Assembly: GCF_014648475.1 (NCBI RefSeq)
Contig: NZ_BMRE01000023.1
Span: 1 to 64,000 of the forward strand
DNA: 64,000 nt
Reading direction: 5' to 3'
From: Lentzea flava
GTDB taxonomy: Bacteria; Actinomycetota; Actinomycetes; Mycobacteriales; Pseudonocardiaceae
Positions 1-9,552 of this stretch are shown here, piece by piece. Each line of letters opens with the position of its first letter. Positions within the stretch are counted from its first letter, which is position 1. The notes beneath the pieces are model-generated. The model was given only the letters and a program-made list of their open reading frames with translations, was not told the DNA's origin and did no database searches. A program made the translations under genes and the position numbers.

Positions 1-66
1 GACCGAGTGGTCACAACCCTACCCATCAAGGTTGCACAAGGAATGGTGGCCTAATGAGCAGCGACA

Positions 67-1131
67 TTGACCACGTTCGGCTCTCAGCTGAAGGTGCACG
101 AGATACCGGACCCGCAAGCCGGTGGCGGTGAGGTGGTGGTCGAGGTCCTCGCGACGTGTGTGCCTCCGTACGCGAACGAGGTGTTCAGCGGCGAACGGCG
201 TTACCCGCTCGAACCTCCGCCGGTCGTGCCGGGCGTCGGCGGAATCGGCCGCGTGGTGGCCGCGGGTCCGGACGCGACCAAGCTGCGTCTGGGGGACCTG
301 GTGTGGTGCGACACGACGGTGCGCGCCCGCGATGAAGCCCTGACACCGGACATCACGCTGCAGGGCTGGAGCCCCCCGCGGCGAGGGCGGCGCACGCCTG
401 GCCCAGTGCCTGGACGACGGATCGTTCGCCGAACGCATGCGGGTGCCCACCGAGAACGTCTACCCACTGCCCGCGTTCGCTGATCCGGCACGGCGGTCCG
501 CGTTGGGCGTGAACACCATTCCCCACGGTGGGCTGCTGGCCGGACGGTTCGAGGCCTGAGAGACCTTGCTGGTAAGCGGGGCGACCGCCAACCTCGGCAA
601 CAGCGCGGTAGCCATCGCGCTCGCCATGGGCGTCGGCCACGTGGCGGCTCCCGGCCGCAACCGCGCCGTCCTCGACCTGCTCGCCGACCGGTTCGGCCGG
701 GGCGCCCGGTCGAGCTCAGCGCGGACGAAGACACCGACCGTGTCGCGATGGCCGCAGCCGCCGACGGTCCGATCAAATGGTGCTCGACCTCCTGCCGCCT
801 CGGGCACCCAGCTCGGCGGCACGTGCGGCGGCCATGACCGTGCGCGAGTACGGGCGGGTCGTGCTGATGGGCGGGGTTCGGCATGCTCGGCGGCACGGAC
901 TTCGCCCTGCCCTACCCCTGGATCATGCGCAACTCGGTGACCGTGCGCGGGCAATGAATGTATCCGCGCACCGCGAACGTGGGCATGATCCGGCTCATCG
1001 CCTCGGGCGCCCTGGACATCGCCGCCGACCGCATCACCCGATTCGATCTCGACCAGGTCAACGACGCGGTCACCTACGCCGCCGCGCACGGCGGGCCCTT
1101 CGACCACACCATCCTCATCCCTCGGGTCTGA
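67..1131 (+). pseudogene. Broken medium-chain alcohol dehydrogenase / quinone oxidoreductase
   Basis: The first ~100 codons read as the GroES-like N-terminal domain of a zinc-type alcohol dehydrogenase or quinone reductase (VHEIPDPQAGGGEVVVEVL, then VVPGVGGIGRVVAAG). After about position 370 the similarity moves to other frames. A cofactor-domain piece, LVSGATANLGNSAVAIALA, is read from about 567, and the expected C-terminus (AAAHGGPFDHTILIPRV) ends at the stop at 1129-1131. At least two frameshifts and an in-frame stop near 557 make an intact enzyme impossible. The N-terminal start is unclear: only TTG at 67 fits the frame. Family assignment is good; the substrate cannot be inferred. Confidence 0.75.
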
Positions 1132-1798
1132 CGGCCACGGAGCTCAGCCGGGGAAACCGCGCCGTCGGCCTCCGTCGTGGCGGGCCTGGTCCTCATCCGC
1201 AGTGCGAGACACGTCTGCTGCAGCATGGCCCCGGCGGACGTGCTGGAGAAACGCGACGAGCAGCTACCCTCCGCCAGCCGCGAACGCTCCCACGGGCGCC
1301 GGCCCCTTGCCACAGGCGTGTTCGCCTGGTGTCCGTGGTGTCCTGGAGCACCTTCCGCGGACGGCCTCGTCGGCGCACCCCGCACCGGTGACCCCGCATC
1401 CTTCTTACGCCGTTCCACCGGTACAGGATGACCTTCGTGTCCCTGTCCGGGCGACCGAGCAGGAGCGAAGGCGTTCAAAACGATCATTCCCGCCCAGCAG
1501 GAACCACGCGACCACGACCCCGCAGACGCACGAAGGCTTCGAATGGCTGAATGAGATCGCAGCAGCGCAACAGCACAGCTGAGCGCTACCACCGCGTCCT
1601 GGCCTAAGAACTCCTCTTCGCCCGAACCTGGACCAGCGAACAACAGCGTACCGACACCCAGATGGTGTGGAACATGCGTGCAACAACCATCGCTCAGACG
1701 CCACCACCGGCCACCCTGCTCCACACCACCGTCACCAACGTCATGGCCTCATATACAGCTACCCGTCCGCTCTATTCCCACGAGTGGCAAGTGCGCCC
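1132..1798. other. Stretch without a recognisable gene
   Basis: About 670 bp lie between the broken dehydrogenase and the flavin monooxygenase. Short open frames exist on both strands but none has a convincing ribosome-binding site or resembles a family I know. The text around 1590-1790 reads loosely like degraded coding sequence, with stops in every frame, so this is probably more decayed sequence. No RNA gene or clear hairpin terminator was seen. Confidence 0.5.
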
Positions 1799-2989
1799 TC
1801 AGCGCGCTGCACGGAGCAACGCGGCGGACTCGACTGGTCCGACATCATGCATGTGAATCCACGCGATCTTGTCAGCCAGTCCGGCAAGCTCTGCGTTTCT
1901 CACTCGGGCTTCAGGGCCGTCCGGCAGGTGCAGGACGGCCGACGCCTGCCAGGAGCTGCGTTGCACCGCGCGTGTGCGGGCCTGCCTGAGGAACTGGTAG
2001 CGCGCGAACCGCGCCTGATGGTCGTCTCGTGCCGCACCCAAACAGTTCGCAAGCACCACGGCGTCCTCGATTGTCTGGTTAGCGCCTTGTCCATGGTGCG
2101 GCAGCATCGCGTGGACTGCGTCGCCAAGCAGTACCACACGGCCCCGGAACCAGCGACGCAGCGGCGGCTGAGTGAGCAGCGCCCAACGAATGCCCGGCCG
2201 AGCTGCCGCGAACATCTCTCGCACGCAGGGATGCCAGTCAGAGAACGGCGAGGTGGCCTGGCCAAGGTCGATGGGCTCCGTCCAGCCGGATGCCGTCCAG
2301 GTCGCGGGTTCGTCCACAACAGCCAAGAAATTGATGAGCTTCCTACCGTCGAGCGGATAGTGCAGCACATGGGCACCAGGGCCCATCCAGAACTGCATAG
2401 CGCCAGAATCAGGCAGGGACGGGATGTCCTCGGCACGCACCAAGCCCCGTATCCCGCTGGTGCCCGAGTGGGCTGGCCCCGGCTCGGTGGTCACCCAGCT
2501 GCGCAGCACAGAATTCACGCCGTCAGAACCCACTACGAGTTGAGCCTGGATCTCTTCGCCATCATCGAACGTGAGCACTGCTGATGAGGGCAGCTCGCGC
2601 ACCGACCGGACCTCGCGTCCCAGGTGCAGTTGCCGCGGATCCACTGCCGAGCTGAGCAGCCGCTGCAGATCCGCCCGGCGCACGCCGCAGTACGGAGCGC
2701 CGAAGCGATCGCGGTAGCTGCCGCCGATCGGATGGGCAGCTACCCGTCCGCCTGCCCTGTCCCTGAAGATCAGTTCGGTTGGCTCCGTACCCACCACGTC
2801 CAGTGCCTTGCCGAGTCCTAGACGGCTGAGCAGTCGCGTCGCGTTGGCCGACAGGGCCACTCCCGCTCCCACATCGCGCAACCGGTTGGCTCGCTCGAAC
2901 ACCGAGGCCTCGATGCCCTGCTCACGCAGGGCGATGGTGAGGGTCAGGCCGCCAATACCGGCCCCCACCACGGCGACTGGGATCATCAC
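1799..2989 (-). CDS. FAD-dependent monooxygenase (salicylate hydroxylase-like)
   Basis: Encodes 396 residues, the usual length for single-component class A flavoprotein aromatic hydroxylases. The Rossmann FAD motif GAGIGG lies at residues 9-14. A second FAD/NADPH motif, VVGSDGVNSVLR, lies near residue 155, and the FAD ribityl-binding segment LLGDAVHAMLPHHGQGANQ near 290 is intact. Such enzymes use NAD(P)H and O2 to hydroxylate aromatic or polycyclic substrates in the cytoplasm. It lies immediately downstream, on the same strand, of a broken chorismate-utilising enzyme, so a salicylate- or anthranilate-type substrate is tempting but unproven. It is one of the few intact genes in the first 9.8 kb. 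The start is the ATG at 2989; an ATG two codons inside is equally possible. Confidence 0.85.
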   Translation of the reverse strand: MMIPVAVVGAGIGGLTLTIALREQGIEASVFERANRLRDVGAGVALSANATRLLSRLGLGKALDVVGTEPTELIFRDRAGGRVAAHPIGGSYRDRFGAPYCGVRRADLQRLLSSAVDPRQLHLGREVRSVRELPSSAVLTFDDGEEIQAQLVVGSDGVNSVLRSWVTTEPGPAHSGTSGIRGLVRAEDIPSLPDSGAMQFWMGPGAHVLHYPLDGRKLINFLAVVDEPATWTASGWTEPIDLGQATSPFSDWHPCVREMFAAARPGIRWALLTQPPLRRWFRGRVVLLGDAVHAMLPHHGQGANQTIEDAVVLANCLGAARDDHQARFARYQFLRQARTRAVQRSSWQASAVLHLPDGPEARVRNAELAGLADKIAWIHMHDVGPVESAALLRAAR

Positions 2990-3013
2990 GGGCCCTTCTA
3001 TCTCTAAAGTGTG

Positions 3014-3485
3014 TCAGTCGTGGCTGCGCGCTCCAGCGAGATGTTCGGCCACCGAACGCAACTTCTCGCAGGTCTCCTCAAACTCGCGCTCGGGCTGGGA
3101 CTGTTCCACGATCCCCGCCCCTGCCCGCAACCATGTCCGACCGTTGCGCTGGAACACCGTTCGCAGCACCAGGGCGGCGTCCATCATGCCGCTTGAGTCC
3201 ACCCAGAGCACGGCACCGCTGTAGAGCCCGCGCTCCTGCTCTTCACGTTCCGTGATCATCCGATAGGCAGCCCTTCTTCGGCACGCCCGAGGCGGTGGCA
3301 GCAGGGAACAACGCGGCCAGCGCCTGCCACGGTCCAACTTCTTTTGGAGGTTGTGCGCTCACTGAAGATGCCAGATGCTGCACGGTGCCGCGTTCCTTGA
3401 TCGACATGAAATCCTCAACCACGACGCTGCTGCGGCCGCACAGTTCTGCCATCTCGTCCACCGCTATCCGAGACGGTCCTCGACC
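3014..3485 (-). pseudogene. Fragment of a chorismate-utilising enzyme (anthranilate/salicylate/isochorismate synthase type)
   Basis: Two frames together give the C-terminal third of a chorismate-binding domain. One reads SSVVVEDFMSIKERGTVQHL then ALFPAATASGVPKK. A second frame continues with EREEQERGLYSGAVLWVD and a tail ending LRSVAEHLAG at 3014. These match, in order, the conserved V-H-H-L, FP(G)-S-xTGAPK and RGxYxGxxG blocks of the family. The frameshift is near 3260 and upstream homology fades near 3485, so about two thirds of the protein is missing. Which branch of the family it came from cannot be decided from this part. Confidence 0.75.
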
Positions 3486-3790
3486 TTCACGGCACCGCTC
3501 TCGACCGCACCGCAGTCGCGGACGGACGCATCCGTCTTCCGGCCGCTGCCGGGCAGCAGCGCCTGTGCCAGCAGCCACAACGGCCCCAGGCACCACTTCT
3601 CCACATCGTCCATTGTTGATCAACGATATCGCCTAACTCGCAACACACCCAAACGAGATGCGGTCTTAGCACCCGCTGCCCGCCCCGTGTCACGTGCACC
3701 CAGGCGACGTAGGACGGCACCGCGCTCGACCGCATCGCCCCCTAACGCCCGGCGCCGGTCCCGGGCCCTGGACGCGGGACCGGCAGCGGG

Positions 3791-4684
3791 TCAGCCGAGG
3801 ATGAGGTCCGCAAGGTGCACAGCGCGCGTGAGCCTGGTGATCCGATCGGCGGAGACGTTCCAGGTGGTGCCCACCGGCTCCAGCGTCAGCACGACCATGA
3901 TCTTGCGGTCGTTGTGCCCGTAGGTGCCGGTGGTGTGCATCGCCGGACGCGTCAGGTCGACGTCGGCGGCCGAACGAGCGCCAAGGCCCAGCGGACCGTC
4001 CTTGGCGACGCCGGCGTAGGTCGGCGGCCTCGGCGACTCGACACACGGCTTCGGCGGCGTGTCACCGAATCGCGACCACCCCTGTTTGTAGGCCACCTCG
4101 CCGTGCACGACGCTCGGCAGGCCAAACGACTGGTCGAAGCCGTCGGTCGCGCACTTTGTCGCCTTGTGCAGGTTACCCATGATGAAATCGCGGAACTTCG
4201 GGTGTGCCCGGTCGAGCACATAACGGTAGATCTTGACGACGTCGGCCGCGCTGAGCGCCGTGTAGCCCCAGAATCCGACGTTGACCGGCGGTGCGGTGTC
4301 CTGAAGCCCAAGCTTGACGACCATGCGTTCGACGATCTTCTCCCAGCCCTCCTGGACCCAGAGCTCCGAAGCCGCGTTGTCGTCGCTCGACCTCAGCATC
4401 GGCTCCAGCCGTGCCAGGTCGGCCGGAGGGATCTCGGCATCGGGGCCGCGCTTCTCCAGGTAGTCGAGCGCGATGAGAATCTTGACAACCGACGCCGAAC
4501 GGAACTGCGCGTGTTCGTCCCAGGCGATCGTGGTACGTCCGGTCTTGCGGTCGAACACGGCGAACGCCGCCTTGGCGTCCGGCGCGATCTCGGCCTGGGG
4601 GTCAGCGTTCGCGGGCATTGGCGCCAGGAGGATTGCCGTGACGGCTGCGGTGACGGCTGCGGCGACCAGGCGAAGTTTCTTCAT
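3791..4684 (-). CDS. Secreted class A beta-lactamase-like serine hydrolase
   Basis: A 297-residue protein with a Sec signal peptide (MKKLRLVAAA start, Ala-rich core, likely cleavage after PANA near residue 27). The penicillin-binding fold motifs are present: SxxK as S65-V-V-K68, an SDN-like S100-D-D-N, and K200-Q-G in place of KTG. The length fits class A beta-lactamases and related exported hydrolases. The variant motifs make antibiotic hydrolysis uncertain, and a cell-wall or ester hydrolase role is equally possible. It stands alone: both neighbours are decayed sequence. The ATG at 4684 gives the complete signal peptide and is the obvious start. Confidence 0.8.
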   Translation of the reverse strand: MKKLRLVAAAVTAAVTAILLAPMPANADPQAEIAPDAKAAFAVFDRKTGRTTIAWDEHAQFRSASVVKILIALDYLEKRGPDAEIPPADLARLEPMLRSSDDNAASELWVQEGWEKIVERMVVKLGLQDTAPPVNVGFWGYTALSAADVVKIYRYVLDRAHPKFRDFIMGNLHKATKCATDGFDQSFGLPSVVHGEVAYKQGWSRFGDTPPKPCVESPRPPTYAGVAKDGPLGLGARSAADVDLTRPAMHTTGTYGHNDRKIMVVLTLEPVGTTWNVSADRITRLTRAVHLADLILG

Positions 4685-4737
4685 GCTCTGTAGACGCTAG
4701 CCGTGCCGCCGAGGATGCCCAGTAGAATTACCCGCGT

Positions 4738-5486
4738 TTACCAAGTCGAGGGTCTAAAGGGGCAGCAGAGTCTTAAGGCCTGAGGTGGCGCAGGAGGCCC
4801 CACCAATGGCTGATTGCGAAGCATTCTTCCGGAACCCCGGCCGCCGGCCACCTTGGCGAACTTGTCGCCAGGCTTGGTCGATTCGATGCGGTTCTGCACA
4901 TCCCACACGTGCTTGACCTGGTAGTACATGACCTTGCCTTGGATGAAGTTGTACTGGAACCACGACTCGAAATCCATGAAGACGAATCCGCCGTCGTTGT
5001 AGATCTTGTTTTCCTGCGCCGAGGAGGCGTTGTGCTCGTGAGCGTGAGAACATCGCCGTGACCAACGATGACCAGCCGGTAAGCGACTTAGCCGACCGTG
5101 TTGCAGACGCCGTTGCGACACTCAACCTTGTTGACCTTGATGGCAGCGCCGACGCAGGAGTTGAACCGATCCTAGTACCAGTACTTCGGCTCCTGTCGGG
5201 CGCCGAGGTCGTCGATGGTGCCCCTCCCGAGGAGCGCAAAGGAGGCGCTTGACGACCGGACCTCCTCCCGGATGACGTCCAACAGGTGCTCGTGAACTTC
5301 GCTAGCCAGGCGGTGGCCACGGTCCCAGTGATCACAGTTAACAGTGACCAAGGCTACCGCGCACAACGCCGGAGCAACCTGAGGCCGAACTGGCAATGGG
5401 CCATACAAAAGCGCTGGTCGGGAAGTGTTCTCCCAGCACGCGCGGGGGTGGTCCCAAGGGTTCCAGCAAAGTCGTGTTGGTACTGG
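4738..5486 (-). other. Degraded coding sequence of unknown origin
   Basis: Reading the minus strand, pieces of protein-like sequence appear in different frames separated by stops: one around 5060-5160 containing VNKVECRNGVCNTVG, and one around 4870-5020 containing GGFVFMDFESWFQYN and YYQVKHVWDVQNRIES. They could be two parts of one secreted protein (Cys pair, aromatic-rich C-terminal half) broken by frameshifts. I do not recognise the family. No intact gene is supported. Confidence 0.4.
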
Positions 5487-5920
5487 TCAGGGGTGGATTC
5501 TGAGCAGGGTGAGTGGCCGGGTGAAGTCTCGGCTGGCGTGGGGGAGTCCGGTGGTGATGCTGGTGTGGCCGCGAGGCGATGTGCGTCGATGGCGAGGTTG
5601 CGTAAGGACGCCATGGTGCGGGGTGCGTGGCCGGTGCGGATGCGGGAGGCGTCTTCGGTGTGGGCGGTGTCGCGGATCCAGTGCAGCCGGTTCTCGATGC
5701 GCCAGTGGTTGCGGGTGTGGTAGGCCAGTTCTGTGGGACCGGCTCGGTCCGGGGTGAGGCTGGTGATGCCGAGGACGGCCACCGCGGTGCGTTTGGCGGT
5801 GGTGGGTGACGTAGCGTTCGATCAGAAACGCTTGTGCCGCACGGGGAAACGACACGTCCTCAGGTACCGGCAGGACCTGGATGGTGCGATGCTCCCGGCG
5901 GCCGTCGCCGGTGTCTACTG
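5487..5920 (-). mobile_element. ISAs1-family transposase remnant (C-terminal part)
   Basis: The minus strand carries the C-terminal portion of an ISAs1-type DDE transposase. One frame gives TVDTGDGRREHRTIQVLPVP and ends with SRDFTRPLTLLRIHP at the stop at 5487. The middle (GITSLTPDRAGPTELAYHTR, then HWRIENRLHWIRDT and RTMASLRNLAI) is in another frame. Two compensating frameshifts are therefore needed. The N-terminal half, including most of the catalytic domain, is absent, and no terminal inverted repeats could be identified. It stops where the NRPS fragment begins, at about 5920. Confidence 0.75.
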
Positions 5921-6300
5921 TGGTGAGTCGCTGCTGCTCGTCGTGCACCACCTCGCGGTGGACGGCGTGTCGTGGCGGATCATCGCGTCCGACCTCTCCT
6001 ACCTGTGGACCATGCGAACGACAGACCTACCGTTGCCCGCCACGTCGTTCCGCCGCTGGGCGGCCAAACTGACAAGGACGGACCGAACTGCGGAGCTCGC
6101 GCAGTGGCGGGAGGGGCGGAGGTGCCCGATCCTGTGCTCGGTGCTCCGACCGGCGACACGGGTCGCAGCAACGGCCACCTTGCCACCGAGTTGCCACCGA
6201 CGACCGCCACGCCGCTGTTGACGAGCGTCCCGGAGTCGTTCCACGCGAAGGTGGACGAGATCCTGCTCGTGGGTACGCCATCGCGATGAACCGGCACCAC

Positions 6301-6373
6301 GTCGCGGGCCAGGCGGCACGGACAAGGGTGCTGAGGGTGGGGCCGCGGTCGCGCGCGGTTCCGCAGGACGTCG
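6301..6373 (+). repeat. Left arm of a 74-bp inverted repeat inside the NRPS fragment
   Basis: Positions 6301-6373 are the reverse complement of 7171-7244, differing only by one missing G in a G run. The arm beginning gtcgcgggccaggcggcac is antisense to condensation-domain coding sequence in the right arm (TLSTLVRAAWPATL). The right arm is therefore the original and this copy is an inverted insertion into the epimerization domain. There is no sign of a transposase between the arms. Confidence 0.9.
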
Positions 6374-7170
6374 CGGATCGTTCGGCGGGACGGCCGACGA
6401 GCGTTCAACGCTGTCGCACACCCTCGAACTGAACGTGCTCGCCGAGGAGACACTGGACGGCACGGTACTCAGCGCCCACTGGTCGTGGGACAGGGCGAAG
6501 CTCACCGCAGTCGAGGTGGAACGGCTCGGACGGGCGTGGTGCGACGTGCTGTCACACCTCGCGGTACTCACAGCGGACTCGGGCGGCCATACCCCCTCGG
6601 ACTTTCCGCTCGTGCGGCTCGACCAGGAACAGGTCGAAGAGGTTGAAGCGCTCTACCCGACGGTCGTGGACGTGTTGCCGGTCACGCCACTGCAGCAAGA
6701 ATTGCCCCGCCACACGGCCCGCGTGAAGCATGGCGGCGACGTCTACAACGTCCAGGTCGACCTCGATCTCGACGGCGAGGTCGACCCGGACATCCGTGCG
6801 GCGGGCCGGACAGCGGCTGGTTGACCGGCACCCTGCTCTGCGGGCATGCTTCCCCGAGCCTGATCTCCAGATCGTGATGGGACACGCGGAGGTGCCGTGG
6901 CGACACACCGACGTGACCGGCATGGATGTCGGCACACGTGATTGCGCGCTGGAGTCGGCACTCACTGCCGATCGGGCTCAGCGGTTCGACCCAACGCTTC
7001 CACCGCTCGTGCAGTACCACTTGACCAAAATCGGGCCGGAGCGACACAGGTTCGTGCTGACCGTCCATCACGCCGTCTCCGACGGATGGTCACTATGGTC
7101 GGACCGTGGACGGCGGCAGAACCGAACCTGGCGCCCCAGGCGAAATCCGCCCGCCTCTCCCCCATTTGAC

Positions 7171-7244
7171 CGACGTCCTGCGGAACCGCGCGCGACCGCG
7201 GCCCCCACCCTCAGCACCCTTGTCCGTGCCGCCTGGCCCGCGAC
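7171..7244 (-). repeat. Right arm of the 74-bp inverted repeat (original copy)
   Basis: This arm lies in native orientation within the condensation-domain remnant. It pairs with 6301-6373 with one single-base gap. The enclosed ~800 bp stay in native NRPS orientation, so this is a duplicated inverted copy and not a simple inversion of the interval. Confidence 0.9.
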
Positions 7245-7768
7245 GCTGCTGGGGGTGGCCGGCGGTGACGACGGGTTCGCGGCGACCGTCGCGGCCCGCT
7301 CGCCAGAAGTACCTGCGATGACGGAGATCGTCGGCCTGCACACCAACCTGGTACCGGTCCGGGCGAGGCGGCGGCCTAGCTACAACCCTGCTCGACCTGG
7401 CTCAAGAGCTGCATGAACAGCAGACCGCGACGTACACCCACCAGCACGACGACTGGCGCCTCGGTAGAAGCGGCCTGTTCACCGCGCACATGGTGTTCCA
7501 CAACTACCCGCTCGACGCGGCAACACTGACTCGGATGGGAACGGTTACCGCGCGGGGAGTGGAAGTACGAGACGGCACGCACTACCCGCTGTCCCTTGTC
7601 GCCCGATTGGATCGTGACGCACTGGCGTTGCGGATCGACGACCGGCCGGATGCGTGGGGAGAGGAGGAAGCGCGCGCGTTGCTGTCGAAACTGACAAATC
7701 ACCTACAACAGATGGCGCTGCCCCTCAGCACGACCCAGCAGGTTGTGGCAGCGCGCACATCCGCCTGA

Positions 7769-8155
7769 GCAGGCAACAGTAGAACGAGCGGGGACACAGT
7801 CGGTCGCACACCAGCGTCGTGTGCGCCGACCGGCCGAACCCGAGCTCGTGGTTGGCCAGGGCACGACCCCGACAAGATCAACTGAGGTAGGACACGGCGG
7901 TGCCCCTAAACGGGTTCATGGGCGGGGCCCGCATCCCCTCCCCGCACTGCCACACCGCTCACGCACATGCGCAAGCGTGAAAGCCTGTTCCGAACTTCTT
8001 GCCCAACAGTTGGACCTTCTGCTCGCGGCGCGCCGTTCTCATTCATCCGCATCGACTGTGCCCAGCGGGCGTTCCCGCAGGTCGGCCGCACGCTGGCGAT
8101 CGACGAGAACCACGGCACCTTTTCGCACTATCCCGTGAACGAGTACAACAAGATC
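7769..8155. other. Stretch without a recognisable gene
   Basis: About 390 bp lie between the NRPS remnant and the ferredoxin-like pseudogene. A plus-strand frame from about 8030 reads like real protein (RIDCAQRAFPQVGRTLAIDE, then GTFSHYPVNEYNKI) directly into the next entry. It has no credible start and I cannot place it in a family; it may be the tail of a deleted upstream gene. No terminator or RNA gene seen. Confidence 0.4.
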
Positions 8156-8492
8156 ATGACGTCACGGATCACAGTCTGCCTAGGTTGCTGCTGCGGCACC
8201 AGCACAAGCACCCCGGCGTCGACCACGACCGGCAGCTGAGATGCTGCCTGAGCAGCTCCCGTCCGTAAAGGCGGCCGACTGCCTGGAGACGTGCGAGGTG
8301 TCGAACGTGGTCGTCGTGCAACCCAGCCCGGCAGCGAGAGCCGCCGGCGCGAAGCCGGTCTGGGCGGGGTCGATCCTCGACGTCGACGCGGTGCATGGCG
8401 TCGCCGACTGGGTCGACGCGGGCGGGCCCGATCTTGCCGCGCCACCACCCGCGATCGCAGACCTGATCGTCGCCACACCTGGCAGGAAGTGA
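8156..8492 (+). pseudogene. Frameshifted (2Fe-2S) ferredoxin-like protein
   Basis: From the ATG at 8156 the protein starts TSRITVCLGCCCGT, a cysteine-rich iron-sulfur start typical of small 2Fe-2S ferredoxin-domain proteins of actinomycetes. A shift at about 8200 is needed to read the expected QHKHPGVDHDRQL. A second shift gives MLPEQLPSVKAADCLETCE and NVVVVQPSPAARAAG, ending at 8492. The Cys pattern (CxxCCC followed later by DCLETCE) matches the family, but two frameshifts disrupt it. In relatives this type often serves metal or redox metabolism; its role here is unknown. Confidence 0.65.
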
Positions 8493-8514
8493 TCGCTCCG
8501 ACCCCGGCAACGGC

Positions 8515-9543
8515 TCAGAAATCCTCGTCGAACGCCACCGTGCCGGTCACCCCTACCTGATAGGCCGACACGCGGCGCTCGAAGAAGTTCGACAGCTCTT
8601 GCACGTCCTGCAGCTCCATGAACGCGAACGGGTTCTTGGCCCCGTAGATCGGCTCGATGCCGACCGCCTGCAGGCGCCGGTCCGCGACGTGCGCCAGGTA
8701 CGAGCGCATGTCGGCCACCGACATGCCAGCGACACCGCCACCGAGCAGGTCCTCGGCGAACTGCACCTCGGCGTCGACAGCCTCGCGCAGCATCTGCTTG
8801 ACCTGCTCGTTCAGCTCGTCGTCGAACAGGTCGGGCTCCTCGCGCCGCACGGTGTCGACGACGTCGAACGCGAACGCCATGTGCATGGACTCGTCGCGGA
8901 ACACCCAGTTGGTGCCCCAGGCGAGGCCGTTCAGCAACCCGCGCGAGCGCAGGAAGTAGACGTAGGCGAAGACGCCGTAGAAGAACAGGCCCTCGATGCA
9001 GGCCGCGAAGCAGATCAGGTTGAGCAGGAACGACCGGCGGTCCCCCCGCGTCTCCAGCCTCGTGAGGTCCGAGATCGAGTCGATCCACTTGTAGTAGAAC
9101 TCGGCCTTGGCGCAGATCGACGGGATCGCCTCGACGGCGGCGAACGCGTCGGCGCGGTCGTTCACGTCGGGCAGGTAGGTGTCGAGCAGCGTCAGGTAGA
9201 ACTGGACGTGCACGGCCTCCTCGAACAGCTGCCGCGACAGGTAAAGCCGCGCCTCCGGGGCGTTCACGTGCTCGTACAGGTTCAGGACCAGGTTGTTGGC
9301 GACGATGGAGTCGCCGGTCGCGAAGAACGCGACGAGCCGGTTCACCAGGTGCCGCTCGGCCTCCGGCAGCTTGTTCAGGTCGGCGAGGTCCGAGTGCAGG
9401 TCGACCTCTTCGACCGTCCAGGTGTTCTTGCTCGCGTCACGGAACCGGTCGTAGAACAGCGGGTAACGCATGGGCCGCAGCGTGAGGTCCATGCCGGGGT
9501 CGAACAGGGCATGCTTGCGGGTGGTGTTCCCGAGCGTGGTCAC
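8515..9543 (-). CDS. nrdB: Ribonucleotide reductase beta subunit (radical-bearing R2)
   Basis: Encodes 342 residues, full length for an R2 protein. It contains the expected diiron-ligand blocks FEEAVHVQFY near residue 107 and RDESMHMAFAF near 215, and ends with an acidic, aromatic tail (VAFDEDF) of the kind that docks R2 to the alpha subunit. R2 houses the diiron-tyrosyl centre that starts radical chemistry in NrdA for dNTP synthesis. The preceding gene, 9 bp upstream on the same strand, is nrdA, but only its last ~75 codons remain. This R2 therefore has no partner in the window. Either an intact nrdA lies elsewhere or the cell depends on another class such as B12-dependent NrdJ. Confidence 0.93.
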   Translation of the reverse strand: MTTLGNTTRKHALFDPGMDLTLRPMRYPLFYDRFRDASKNTWTVEEVDLHSDLADLNKLPEAERHLVNRLVAFFATGDSIVANNLVLNLYEHVNAPEARLYLSRQLFEEAVHVQFYLTLLDTYLPDVNDRADAFAAVEAIPSICAKAEFYYKWIDSISDLTRLETRGDRRSFLLNLICFAACIEGLFFYGVFAYVYFLRSRGLLNGLAWGTNWVFRDESMHMAFAFDVVDTVRREEPDLFDDELNEQVKQMLREAVDAEVQFAEDLLGGGVAGMSVADMRSYLAHVADRRLQAVGIEPIYGAKNPFAFMELQDVQELSNFFERRVSAYQVGVTGTVAFDEDF

Positions 9544-9552
9544 TGGCAGGCC

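Larger units (their letters stand above)
5920..7768 (+). pseudogene. NRPS fragment: epimerization domain followed by condensation domain
   Basis: A broken piece of a non-ribosomal peptide synthetase. It starts inside an epimerization-type domain (LLLVVHHLAVDGVSWRI, the HHxxxDG motif, near 5930). It continues in a second frame (PLLTSVPESFHAKVDEILL) and a third (LELNVLAEETLDG, then GGHTPSDFPLVRL), and passes into a condensation domain (VLPVTPLQQELPRHT; second HHxxxDG as VHHAVSDGWS near 7065). C-domain text follows (EVPAMTEIVGLHTNLVPVRA, VFHNYPLDAATLTR) and ends at the stop at 7766-7768. Several frameshifts and at least one internal rearrangement rule out function. No adenylation or carrier domain remains. 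Confidence 0.85.

Noticed and set aside
5140..5175. tRNA-like T-arm (ggttcaactcc on the minus strand)
   Set aside because: Lacks GTTCRA with a proper stem and no acceptor, D or anticodon arms could be folded around it.
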